A DNA stretch of 27,533 nt from Proteromonas lacertae (Eukaryota; Sar; Bigyra; Opalinata; Proteromonadidae). Made by a program: the position numbers and the translations under genes. Under the pieces are notes generated by a model. That model had not been told where the DNA came from. It ran no database searches and saw only the letters and a program-made list of their open reading frames with translations. Below are positions 8,728 through 19,637 of this stretch, in pieces. Within the stretch, counting starts at the first letter, position 1. Each line of letters begins with the position of its first letter. The DNA is taken from the NCBI GenBank assembly GCA_002245135.1, contig NGBS01000957.1:1-27533 (forward strand). Direction: 5' to 3'.

Positions 8728-11700
8728 ATGGAAATGCTCAAGAAAGAAAAGGATAATGGGCAGAACGATGCTTTGGTTATTGAGGATTTTCGCAAGTGGG
8801 TTACCGAATTGTATAGTGATGACCATGAAATTGAAATTTCCAATCCAGTTAAAACTGGTAATATTCTCAACTCTTCTATCACATTTACGATAACTAGTGG
8901 ATCTTCATCTGTTAAGCGAAAATTAAGGTATGAATTGCAAAATATACTTATGTATTAGTGAATTTGTTGCAGTAGTAGATGCATTAGTGAGTAGATATCC
9001 TTCAATCAATTTCCCAAACTTCTCAGGTTTATCATCATTAGCAACAGAAAATAGTACTGTATTCTGTGAAACGGTAAAGAAAACGATTAATTTACTCTCA
9101 CAAGTTCCATTCATTCTTGTTGATTTAAACTTTACTGATTTTCTATATTTGGGTAAAGATTATGAAAAAGTGAATTTAGTCAAAAGCACATTTAGAGTAT
9201 ATATACTTAAATTATATTTTTTGTAATTTAGCGAAAATCTATAAGTGAAGATGTGAGCAACAATCCAGGTCATATTAAATGGATTCAATTTATCCAGTAC
9301 ATGCATCAGCATCTATCATCTTTACCAAAAATCAAACAATTAGGAAAAAGTGAAGAGATTATTCCTACAATTACCTATGAACAGCATAAACAATGGATTG
9401 AAGAAGTAAATAGTAGTGAGGAGATGAAGATAAGTGTAGAATATGATATGAAAGAAGGTGAAGAGGAGATGGTATATATAATTAACACTGAACCACAACA
9501 TTATAGTGTAAGAAGGACAAAGGAGTATATATATATGATTTTTATTAATATTATTACTCTTTTTATACATATTTATTTTTACACTTATTTTTTTACACTT
9601 ATTTTATATTGTTATATATAGAGATGTTAATTCCTTCTTATTAGAACTCTGCAAGCAATTTTATTCATTTCCTATCCCTTCCTGTATAATCTCAGGTATA
9701 AACAGTGGAACAAAAAATGATGAATTAAAATACAAATTACTATGTAAAGTAATATCAAGATATTTAAATATGTTATTTAATATCCCTTACTTTAAAACGC
9801 ATACATTTTGTCATTTATTTTTATCATTACCTAATCCTACTTGGAGAGGGTTAGTTAAAGGGACACAAATTACTTATTCAATGATTGATTTGACTTATAA
9901 AAATATTATGAATACAATAGAGAATATGAAAGTGGTATATATATTATTATTATTTATTTATTTATTTATTTAGGACGTTGTACCAAGTGTTGGTTTAACT
10001 CAATACAAAGCATATTTAAATATCATAACAGAACAATGCTTAAAGTATATATATATATATATATAATAAAATAGAATAAATTCTTCATTCAATACAGATA
10101 TTATCAAAATCCATGAATTCTTAGAAAAACTAGATAATCAATTAAACGTATAGTTATCTTAATAATCAAATAGGATACAATTGAGAAATCATTAACTCAA
10201 TTCAATTGTCCAAAAGAGTATCAAGAATCTGCTCCTTTAATATGTGAATATTATTACAATTATAATAACAGTGAAGATGATAATGAAGATATGGATAGTG
10301 TAAAAACATTGCCATTTTTAGTGAACAGAATAGTGGAAGATATGAATTATATGAGAGCAATTGTACAAGTTATATCACGACAAGATATGTGTAATGTATA
10401 CAACAATATATATAATATTTTGAATTTTTATTTTTATTTTTGCTTTTATTTATTTATAAAATCTTCATTTTATATTGATAAATTAGTCTGAAGTTGATGA
10501 TTTAGTTAAAAAGAAGATGAGTTTAGATAGATCAGATGTATATATAATTGCCATTATTATTATTATTATATTTTAATAGTTAGGAGATGATAAATACAAT
10601 CAAATGTCAAATGAAATATCCAAAAAGATTCAAATTGAAAAAGAAAGAAGTTATGAACTTGATAATGGTGTAATTTACTGTTATAAACGATTTACAAAGT
10701 TTATAAGTGATTCTAAAGATATATATACTCCATATCTCAAATCTAAAAATCTAAATTCTTCAATTAAAGAACTGTTAACTTATTATTCCAAATATACTGA
10801 AGTATATCGTCGAAGAGTAATAGCTGAAGCATCACAAGAATTAAAGTATCGTTTTATTTAATTATTAAAAATATAGCCGTTTGGAAAGCTTGAGTGGATT
10901 TTTATTGAATGAGAATGATGATTTGTGTACTTCCAGTAAGAAATATGATTTATCACATGCTGATTTTGCATTTTATGTTTGTTATGGTATAGCTGGAATA
11001 AAGAAAGATGAAATTGATTTTGATAATGATTCAAATGAGAGTAAAACTTATACTCCATCGATATTATTACATTATCCAAGTGAAGTAGAATTACCAAATG
11101 GTGTTGAGATGTTTTGCTATCCAAAGAAAGTGATTGTTAAAAGTATAACAACGGAGTATTTTTATTTCTTTATTATTATTTTTTTTAATAGTGAAGCTGA
11201 AAGAATATTAGACTCAAACATGACTCGACAAGGTGAACATATTTTTACAATCACTAATCATGAGAGATTACTTTGGGGATGTTGTAGTTATAATAATAGT
11301 GTTATATTCGATGAAAAATCAGGTAATTTATATTCTTATCCTATTGCTAATTTCTTTATTACTGATTTGCCATTGTTTAATATTCATTTTAATGTATTAC
11401 ATCATTTGATTAAAGAACAAACGAATTATATTAAAGAAAAAGCTGAAATATTGTATATATATATATATATATGATTATAATTAATTAGAAATGAACAAGA
11501 TTCTGCTTCACCTTCACCTTCACCATCTCGACCTACTAATTCTACTTCATCAATAACATCAACTAATTCAGTATCAACACCCAGAGCAAGATCAAACCAA
11601 AACAGTTTAATTCAAAGGATTATACTAACTCAAAAATATGTAACAAAAATCAACAAAGCTACTTTACAGTTATTGAAAATATATAAACATATTCAACCAC

Positions 11701-12725
11701 CCAAGCCAAATCAACCAATCAAAATCGATTTCTTACCAACAAAATGCATATCACCCAAAATTTACCCAAGTGGAAATAATGACATAATAGAAAGTGATTT
11801 GTTTTTTAATTACTGTACAAGTAAACATTACATATTTACACTTCCAATTGATAGATTATTCCAAACATTAGGTTGTGTTTTAACTGAACATCGAGTTGTA
11901 GTGATTAGTAACAATACTGATCGATTAACTTGTACTATTTTGTATTTATTATGCTGTTTATATCCGTTTAAAATATCACATATTATTATACCAATTTTAC
12001 CAAATAATATGTTGGAATATTTAGAATTACCATCTTTATTCTTAGATGGAATAAGTGATAAAAAAGATGTATATATATATAATAATCAATATACAGTTAT
12101 TGTTTGTATAGTTATCTGATGATCCTGAAATTGTCAAAGTTAATTTAGATACTGATGAATATATCGTTCAATCATCTGATTATAATATTACCAATTTACC
12201 ATTTATAGATGAATATACAAAGATATTGAGTGATATATTAGAAAATGTAAAGTCTTCTAAAGATAATGAAATTCGAATGAAATATTTTAATGAATTTATA
12301 TCTTATATTCGTTATTATATGACATCTTTAGCTTCTATTATAATTGATTTTTCATTAAATTCTAACTTGTTATTATCATTAGAAAATGATATTCCTGTAT
12401 CAACTTGTTTAGGAGTTTTGACTGCTTCAAATTATTCATTTTTTAGTAGAATTGTTGAATCAACTCACATTTTGAATAATTTATCATATTTACAACCGAT
12501 TGTTGATTATAAACCATTTGTTCCAAGTATTTATTATTATAATTATTATTATAGTTTTTATGTATTTATATTATTCTATAAATAGATTTAATTCAAACCA
12601 CCAACTTGAATTCTGCTCAAAGATTTGCTTTAACTCCAATTTTTAATAATTACTTGAATATGAATATAATTACATCTATGATAGATCAATTACCACCAGA
12701 AGCTTTTCAAATATCTTTTTTGTAA
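8728..12725 (+). CDS. PX/BAR-like sorting nexin fused to a DENN module
   Basis: Fourteen exons join in consistent phase to about 1133 residues. Exons: 8728-8927, 8959-9196, 9232-9524, 9622-9934, 9974-10044, 10075-10147, 10174-10395, 10487-10537, 10580-10845, 10877-11155, 11192-11452, 11489-12068, 12112-12526 and 12586-12725. Two PX-like patterns are seen: KRKLSEFVAVVDALVSRYP, and RRTKEDVNSFLLELCKQF followed by YSFPIPS. A helical BAR-like region follows to about residue 575 (ELLTYYSKYTEVYRRRVIAE). Then comes a DENN module. Its uDENN part has FAFYVCYG, SILLHYPSEVELPNG and MFCYP. Its cDENN part has EHRVVVISNNTDRL, LYPF and IIPILPNNMLEYLELP, with weaker sequence after it. DENN proteins are Rab GEFs; PX/BAR regions bind curved endosomal membrane. 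No ATG precedes the DENN part, which supports one gene. A Ser/Pro-rich linker (about 757-790) splits the DENN module. Confidence 0.72.
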
Positions 12726-12775
12726 ATGTAAAAAAGAAATACTTTTTTTTTTCTTTAACTTTTTTTTTTTTTTAC

Positions 12776-13544
12776 CAATATCCAATTTTGAATAATTTAA
12801 ACACTATCATTAAAGAACCAAACAGTTTATTATCCAACAACAAACTCTCTAATGATTTATATAATAGTGAATATTATTTAAATATTCATATTCAATTTGA
12901 AAATGGCTCGTTAGTTCAAACCTATTTTATTCGATTATATTTCATTTTCCAAATTGCATATTCATTTTATGACAACATTGTCATTCATTTAATTCCTTCT
13001 GATTTGAATAATTTTGATTCTATTTCTATCTACGATTATAGTATAATATATATATTGTTATAATATTTTAATAGATATTCGTATATGTTATTTAAATCAC
13101 AATCGATGTGATAACTTAGCAAGATCTTGTTTATGTTCAATTAATAATTTCATCATAAACAGCATACAATCTCTACGATTCACTAATTATGAGTCTAAAT
13201 ACAGTGAAAACTGTCATTATATCTCAGATAACGCTATCTGTGTGAATAAAGAGAAAATTAACTCGATGAGTGAGATTTATAATGGATATGTGAATCAATC
13301 GGTGATTGGTGACGATACACAGAAATATGTAGTTAAGAGTGTGATTCAATTTAATCCAGATAATAGTTCTTTTGTTATTAGTGAATTAATAACTGAAGTG
13401 AGTAAGATACAGAGTAATATTTATATGGAAGTGAATAGAGTGAGATTTGAGAATAATCTGTTGGTTTATAATGTGAAGTTTAGTGATAAAAGAGATTGGA
13501 AGATGTATCTATCTGAGATTCCATCAATTGTTGAAGTTAATTAA
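12776..13544 (+). CDS. Unknown coding region, possible 3' continuation of the DENN gene
   Basis: Two open blocks, up to 13040 and 13075-13544, join across a 34-nt GTATAAT...TAG intron. They encode a Ser/Asn-rich segment, a beta-rich part (FIRLYFIFQIAYSFYDNIVIHLIPSD), a Cys-rich part (ICYLNHNRCDNLARSCLCS) and a C-terminal beta-strand-rich part ending in SEIPSIVEVN. No ATG begins the first block. A GT at 12722 and an AG at 12825 would splice the DENN gene into this frame in phase, using a 104-nt intron with long T tracts. So it is either the last exons of the DENN gene or a separate gene whose first exon I cannot see. No family recognised. Confidence 0.5.
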
Positions 13545-13693
13545 CTATGAATATTATATTAAAATCATTATTATATATAGCATATTGCTGTGGAATTCAA
13601 GAAAAAACAAAAATCAACAGAAGCTTGTATCAGGCTTGTTGACCGTTACACATTTTTGAAATTATTTTTAATCGTTTTATAATTATTTGAGAT

Positions 13694-14433
13694 ATGGGAA
13701 ATGCTGCATTTTGTCTACCGAATCGACAGCCACCTATTGTAGGTCCAGAACAAGCATATACATATACATTTATATTTATTTAGAATATTGAAGAGCCATT
13801 ACTGAATGAGCCTGAAGAACCTCCACAGACATCTATTAGAACACCTAAAAAGATACCTACATTTCCAAAAGGTATAGAACAAACTCCAATGGACTCCAAT
13901 AAGGAAATATACAAATACTACTGTCCTTTATGTATGTGTTACTTCCCAGAGATTTTGGAAGTATCATGTTGTAGAAATTACCTATGTGCTAAATGTGCAT
14001 ATTTGTGGTTAGAAGGTATTTACATAATTATTTGATTTTTAAATAGAAAAGGGAATATCTACCAGTTCTACTGATGATGGTATAGTTTTAGATAAACCTA
14101 TCAACTCAACATGTCCAATATGTAACTCTAATTTTTTCACAATCCGAAAAGTAGCTATGAATTCACCAATCAGAAATTATTCAAACACTCCATCAGTCAA
14201 TAAAAAGACAAAATTAGAATATAATGGCGGATCTTTACAAATCGGAGAAACTTTTGACGATCTAGAGCATAAGATGTTATCATTTGATGTGGATGCAATA
14301 CCAGCTACAATACCTGAATGTTCACATGAAAATACACCAGAAATAATAATTGACAAGAAAAGTAAACATTCTTGTGATTCTCCACTTAAAAGTATATATC
14401 CTTCCAGTGCAATACCAACAAATACAATAAAGA

Positions 14434-14471
<38 letters not shown>

Positions 14472-14960
14472 GAAGAAGAAGAAGAAGAAGAAAATCAAAG
14501 TGTTAATGATGATGATGGTAGAATGATAAGAGGTTTATCAAATGGAGAGATTGGTGAAAATGTGGTGATATTAACTGAAACAAATAATAACAATAACAAT
14601 AACAATAATAATAATAATATAGAAGAAGAAAAAGAAAATGATAATAACGTAAATACTACACTTGTAGAATCAATACAATCAAATCAACAACAACAACAAC
14701 AAAATACACTTATAACGCCTCGAAATAATAATAATATAGATAATATAAACACATCAACTCCAAATGGTTTAACTCAAAGATTCCAACAACAGCAGAATGG
14801 TATAATTATTTCATCTAACACTATTATTGATGATATTTTAACAAGTGATGATGAAGAAGAGAATAAAAACACTCCGCTGAAGAAAATGGGAGAATCTTAT
14901 CAAGTAAGTCATTATCAATTATCAGATACTGTAAATTTATCTGTTGCCAATACTCAATAG
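13694..14960 (+). CDS. SIP5/DA2-like RING zinc-finger protein with Asn/Gln tracts
   Basis: Three exons, 13694-13738, 13784-14015 and 14047-14960, with introns of 45 and 31 nt, give 396 residues. The N-terminus MGNAAFC fits N-myristoylation at Gly2 with a nearby palmitoylatable Cys. Residues 62-118 carry paired cysteines: C62/C65, C77-C78, C83/C86 and C115/C118. The layout, with CPLCMCYFPE, a CC pair and a final CPIC, resembles the SIP5/DA2 type of RING-like finger (CPICF-x-YP...RCC...ICTECF...CPFC). The rest is disordered, with two poly-Asn tracts, a poly-Glu run and poly-Gln. A membrane-tethered E3-like adaptor is a reasonable inference. The first intron's donor could instead be a GC site nearby, with little effect on the protein. 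Confidence 0.75.
14433..14710 (+). repeat. AAT/AAC and CAA triplet-repeat tracts within the RING gene
   Basis: Trinucleotide runs encode two poly-Asn stretches (about 14433-14468 and 14581-14620), a poly-Glu GAA run (about 14470-14493) and poly-Gln (CAA)n near 14684-14702. All keep frame. Such tracts are common in AT-rich amoebae and mutate quickly in length. Confidence 0.8.
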
Positions 14961-15291
14961 TGTGATTAATTGATGTATTTTATACATATGGATTTATTTA
15001 TATACAATTTACTGTATTTATATATAAAGATAGTAAATAAATGGAGTTTAGTTTTTTCTTTTTCTTAATTTACATTTTATTTAATATATTTTTGTCTTAA
15101 TATGTGTATGTTTTGTTGATAATATATTCAAACTGAAAGACAGTTACCTCTTTTGTAGTATGTGTTTCTAATCATAAAATCATGTACATTACTAAATATA
15201 AGCCGAAGGTAGATGAGTTTAAAATTTGGTTTAGAATGATATTAAAAATTTGAAAGAAAAATAACAAAATTCAATTTTCTTCTTAAAACAA
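14961..15291. other. 331-bp intergenic stretch
   Basis: AT-rich sequence with no open frame of note. It must hold the 3' end of the RING gene and the promoter of the small membrane protein. I see no repeat or RNA gene in it. Confidence 0.5.
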
Positions 15292-15462
15292 ATGTACACT
15301 ATATATTTTATTACTGCTTGTTTGTTCTGTTATATTGCACAATGTGAAGTATTAGCACCAACAGATGGAATATATTTACTATATTTAGTCTTGTTTGTTT
15401 TTATATTATTTCAAATAAGACTAAAACATAGAATAACTGAAAAAACAATTAAAAATCAATAA
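15292..15462 (+). CDS. 56-residue secreted or single-span membrane protein
   Basis: The frame starts MYTIYFITACLFCYIAQC, a signal-peptide-like start, then a short polar segment (EVLAPTDG). A second hydrophobic helix (IYLLYLVLFVFILFQ) follows, with a basic tail RLKHRITEKTIKNQ. It could be a type-I single-span or two-span small membrane protein. No family recognised. Its TAA stop directly abuts the stop codon of TSR1 on the other strand, so the two 3' ends overlap at transcript level. It could be a chance frame, but hydrophobic pattern and basic tail argue for a real gene. Confidence 0.5.
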   Translation: MYTIYFITACLFCYIAQCEVLAPTDGIYLLYLVLFVFILFQIRLKHRITEKTIKNQ

Positions 15463-15814
15463 TTATTTCTTTACATCATCACCTTCACATCCATCATTCA
15501 CCATTTTAGGGAAAACTCGTTTGTATAAGTTCAAACAGACTATATCACTGTTCTTTATATGTTCATTAAATATACATTTCATTCTTCCATGTGTTCCAAT
15601 TGGTTCTTTTATATGACCTTTCAATCCATTCTTTGTCACTACTTCAATAGGTTTAAAATATTTCACATCATCTGCATTCCAAAACATAAATCGAATTGTT
15701 CCAGTTTTTTTGTGACATTTTAATGGATATCCAGTTAAGATTATTCGTTTTAATATAATACGATTTGGATCAACACTTGTTACACTACCACAAGCTATTG
15801 GAACATCAATCTAT

Positions 15815-15847
<33 letters not shown>

Positions 15848-17935
15848 TTTCCATCTTCTTTTAAATGAAACAACATTACTGGACAAGGTTGAAAACTAAT
15901 ATAACCATAATAAGAGCAGATATAATAACCATTATCATTCAAATATTTAATAAATTTATGTTTGTCACTATTCAAATTATTTTCACTGAAAATTGGTCTA
16001 CATTTCTCACGTCTAAATCCATTATGAATTTCCATTAAATCTTTTGATTTTACTGGATCATTGTAGAATAATAAACCATTATTATTATTATTATTATTAT
16101 TAGAATTAGAATTGTTATTATTGATATTTAATACTGCATTTCGTTGGATTCTACAGTGAATTACAGACATTTTTTCTTCATGTTCAAATAATGAACTTAA
16201 TATTAATACATTTAATTTCTTTAATTTTTCTAATATTTCATTATTGTTGATTAATAAAGTCAATTTTATGTAACAATTTGGAGTGATGTAATTCTTTTCT
16301 ATTTCACTTTCTAACTTTTCTTCTTCTGCTTCTTCTTCTTCTAATTCCATAATTTCACTGTTTCTTTTACTATCATTTGAATTATCTTTATTAAATGAAC
16401 CATATACATAGTTAGTATATAATTTCTCATTCTCATTTAAGATTCTTTTTTCACTTTCAATAAAATTTTCAAATTCAAATAATTGGTTATATTCTCGAGG
16501 TAAATTCTCTTTATGATCCCATTCACTACTTCTCATACTTTCCAATCCACGATATTTCATAAATCGATATCTTGCTGGTATGTCATTAGGTGTATCAACT
16601 TCATCAGCAAAATCTCTTTCATTTTGTTCTTCTTCTTTTCGTTTTAATTTTAAATTTTCTAATTTTGTCTCATTATTATCTTTTTCATCATCATCATCAT
16701 TTTCTTCATTTTCTGTATCTGATGATTTTTCACTTTCACTAATTTCCTCAGGATATAAATATTCTTCCTGTAATCTCTCTTTTTCTAATTTCTTTCTCTC
16801 TTTATCAGCTTGCATTAGTTCTTCAATCGTTGGCCAAGTCTGTTCATTCCCATCATCGTCATCTTTATTTATATTTAAACAATTTAATGATGGATATTGA
16901 CTTGAATCTGCTATATATACTTTTCTTTTTTCTTCCACTATTTTCTTCTTATTATTATTACGTGAATAAGGATCTTCTACTTTTTCTATACTCTTTATAT
17001 TGAAATTCCCAACGCCAGTGATATGTATTATTGAGTATAAATATAATAAATTTCCTCTCAAATAACCACTTATCTCCATTTCTTTATTATCATTAACTAT
17101 ATTAATATTATCACCAATCATATAACTTCGCAATTTTCTAAATCCTAGTGGATTAATTGATAGTGTAGAAAGTGTCAATGTGACTTGATATTGTTTGTTT
17201 TGGTTGATTATTTTTAAACCATTTCCAAATTCTGTTTCTAATAATCTTTTTCCATATTTTGTCATTTCATTTTCGTTTTTATTGTGTTTTAAACATTGTA
17301 TCCAACCACATAGACCTGAAACGCCTATATTTCTAATACAACTCATGGAGATATCACCTAGATTATCACAACAACTATCTTCACTATCGTCTATGTTGGT
17401 TATAAATATCACTATATCACTCACTTTTACTGCGTCCAATAGTGAGAGTAAATCTCTCTCAGGAGAGTATAATATTGAAAATCTTTGCTTTAATGAGGGA
17501 ATAAAGGAGGTTAATGTGGTTAATTTATTCTATTGATATTAATTTATTAAAAAATTATACATTGGATACAGGTGATTTTTGTATATTTTTGTCAGAACTA
17601 GAAAAAATTGATTCAATAACTGAATTCATATCTACATTACTACCTAATGGGACAAGTGTTATAAGTCTAGGAATATCAACTCCACTACCTAACCTTCTCT
17701 CTGCTAATTTGTTGGATCTCTTCTTTTCTCGCAATTGTTGCATCTTATTAATACGATCACCTTTAGAGCTTTTACTACATATTATTAAAATAGATAAATA
17801 CACTTCAGATTTCACACTTTCTCTTTTCTTCAACTCTACTCTACCACTACTATCTTTCTTTTGGCTTCTCTTGCTGTTCCCACCTTGCTTGTGCTTTTTA
17901 TTTGTCTGTTTAAGCGATGTGGAACGATGATGCAT
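15463..17935 (-). CDS. TSR1: TSR1-like 40S ribosome maturation factor
   Basis: Four minus-strand exons, 17935-17802, 17774-17570, 17529-15847 and 15810-15463, with introns of 27, 40 and 36 nt, give 789 residues, close to human TSR1 (804). The start HHRSTSLKQTNKKHKQG is the basic TSR1 N-terminus. KMQQLREKKRSNKLAERR and a degenerate GTPase-like domain without P-loop follow. An acidic insert comes before TPNDIPARYRFMKYRGLES and SSEWDHKENLPREYNQLF, both diagnostic for the BMS1/TSR1 family. The last exon holds RIILKRIILTGYPLK, KGHIKEPIGTHGRMKC and LNLYKRVFPK. TSR1 blocks premature maturation of pre-40S particles in nucleus and cytoplasm. The 27-nt first intron is a multiple of three without a stop, so retention would only insert nine hydrophobic residues. 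Confidence 0.93.
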
Positions 17936-18066
17936 TTGTAATACACAATACAATGAAAATACAGCATTCAATAATACAGTGTATTATTCAAATAATAACT
18001 GTTACTTATTAATAAACCCTTTAATTCATATAATAAATATAGTAACTTAATATAGCATAGTCAATA
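17936..18066. promoter_or_regulatory. Divergent promoter with 19-bp palindrome
   Basis: 131 bp separate the TSR1 and coiled-coil start codons. AATAATAC at 17970-17977 and GTATTATT at 17981-17988 form a perfect inverted repeat around a 3-nt centre. It may be a regulator site for both genes; this is inference, and AT-rich palindromes can arise by chance. Confidence 0.4.
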
Positions 18067-19474
18067 ATGTCTGAGAGTGAAAGTGATGACAATGAGACAG
18101 ATATCAAAAGTATGACTGGTGTTATAATAGACTGAATAGGTATAAAAAGTAAATATGAGCTAAAAATAAAGGATTTAAAACATGAAATGAGTAAAATGAA
18201 ACATGAAGTATATCCTTTCTTCTTAATAATATTCTAAATAGATGCAAGAAAAAATAGATGATCTTAGCAGCAAATATGAACAATGTAATCGAGAATTATC
18301 ATCCAAGAAAGGGAAATTGAAAGAATTACAGTCTTTGTGTGAAAGATATGAAGAAGAGATAAGAGATTTAGGTGATCGAGATAAAGAAATGGAAGATTTA
18401 ATAAAAGCTGCAGTTGATAAAAATCAAAAAATAACCGAAGAACGAGATGATTTACAAGAGAAATTAAAAGCTAAAAACAAACAAACATCAGATTTTATAA
18501 TCGCTCTAGAACAAGGTGAACAACGAATTGATGAATTAGAGAAGATAAATAATGAATTGCGAGGTGAAATAATAAAATATGAAGGTAAAATGAATTTATA
18601 TAAAGATATTGAACTTCATAATACAGAAGGTGATGTAGAAAAGAATAAATTAACAAAACAAAATAGTGATTTAATGAGTCGATTAGATGAATTACAAAAG
18701 ATGATTGAAAATTTATCGAATGAGAAAGCAAAATTAATAACAAAAACCGAATCATTGCAAAATAGTTTAAACAACAGTATGAATAACAGTGATAATAATA
18801 AAGAATTATCAATAAAATATAAAGATTTAAAAAAAGAAAATCAATTATTAAAAGTAGAGAATGTGAAATATTATAATCAATTAAATCATTTAGAAAAGAA
18901 ATATGAATATATGAAAGGATTAAATGAAGGTAAAATCAATTTATCTAAAGAATTAGATTTATCATTAATGAGTGATGATTATACTACTAAAATAAAAATT
19001 GAAAAAGATAATATTGATAATATAGATGGAATAGATGAAATAAATAAAAGTAAAAAAGAAATGAGAATGAAAGATGAAAGTAATAAATCATTTGAATTAC
19101 CTTGTAAATGTGATTGTTATAATAAATATATGATTGAGAAAGAGAAACGAAAGAAAGCCGTAAGAAAAATGAAAGAATATAAGAAAATCTCTGAAACAAG
19201 AGTATATATATATATATATATTATTGAATAGTTTACTCATGAAATTAAAGAAATTATTAGAATTAGAAAAAATAATATAAAAACTTTGTTAGGAGAAGAT
19301 GATGATGAAATTGATAAAGAAGAAGAAGTTGTTGATGATGATGATATAAAATATGAAGATAAATTATCCAAGAGAAGTGTATCTTCCAGTGTAAGTAGTA
19401 AATCCACAAAGCTAACTGATAATCACTCCAAACATAGTTCAATATCAAAATCGTCTAGTTTAAGTCTTGAATAA
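18067..19474 (+). CDS. Long coiled-coil protein
   Basis: Four exons, 18067-18118, 18140-18207, 18242-19201 and 19232-19474, give 440 residues; introns are 21, 34 and 30 nt. Residues about 20-230 are nearly continuous heptad coiled coil (for example KYELKIKDLKHEMSKMKHE and DELEKINNELRGEI). A Cys cluster (CKCDCYNKY) and a second basic helix come later. The C-terminus is acidic then Ser-rich (KRSVSSSVSSKSTKL). Such layout suits a golgin, a centrosomal linker or a cytoskeletal scaffold, but no family is diagnosed. The 21-nt first intron (GTGTTATAATAG...) is unusually small and its donor is GTG rather than GTA, so the 5' end is the weakest part. Confidence 0.78.
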
Positions 19475-19548
19475 TTTTAAAATATTTGTTTTTATTATGT
19501 TTTTATTGGTGTTAATGAAAAACAAAAACAAGAAAATGATGAGAAAAT

Positions 19549-19578
19549 TCTCAAGCCTAATTTAGATATAGCTTGAGA
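19549..19578. terminator. 8-bp hairpin after the coiled-coil gene
   Basis: TCTCAAGC at 19549-19556 and GCTTGAGA at 19571-19578 pair perfectly with a 14-nt loop, followed by a T-rich run. It lies 75 bp after the coiled-coil stop codon, so a role in 3'-end formation is possible. Confidence 0.35.
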
Positions 19579-19637
19579 TTTTTTATTTTTAAATTTGGAT
19601 TTCTAGCTGTTGTATTGGTGATTGTTAATTAAATTCC

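Noticed and set aside
10045-10074. AT microsatellites, also at 11453-11475, 15815-15846 and 19202-19221, as independent repeats
   Set aside because: Each is the body of a short spliceosomal intron flanked by in-phase exons.
10858-11124. Minus-strand His-rich frame
   Set aside because: Antisense of the uDENN exon, whose sense frame has clear motifs.
14177-14470. Minus-strand frame with a poly-Leu start
   Set aside because: Antisense of the poly-Asn tract of the RING gene.
16580-16900. Plus-strand Ser/Phe-rich frame inside TSR1
   Set aside because: It is the antisense of the acidic/Lys-rich TSR1 insert; the Ser/Phe bias is what GAA/AAA/GAT codons give on the other strand.
18495-18812. Minus-strand Tyr/Ile/Leu-rich frame
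   Set aside because: Antisense of the coiled-coil gene; composition artefact.
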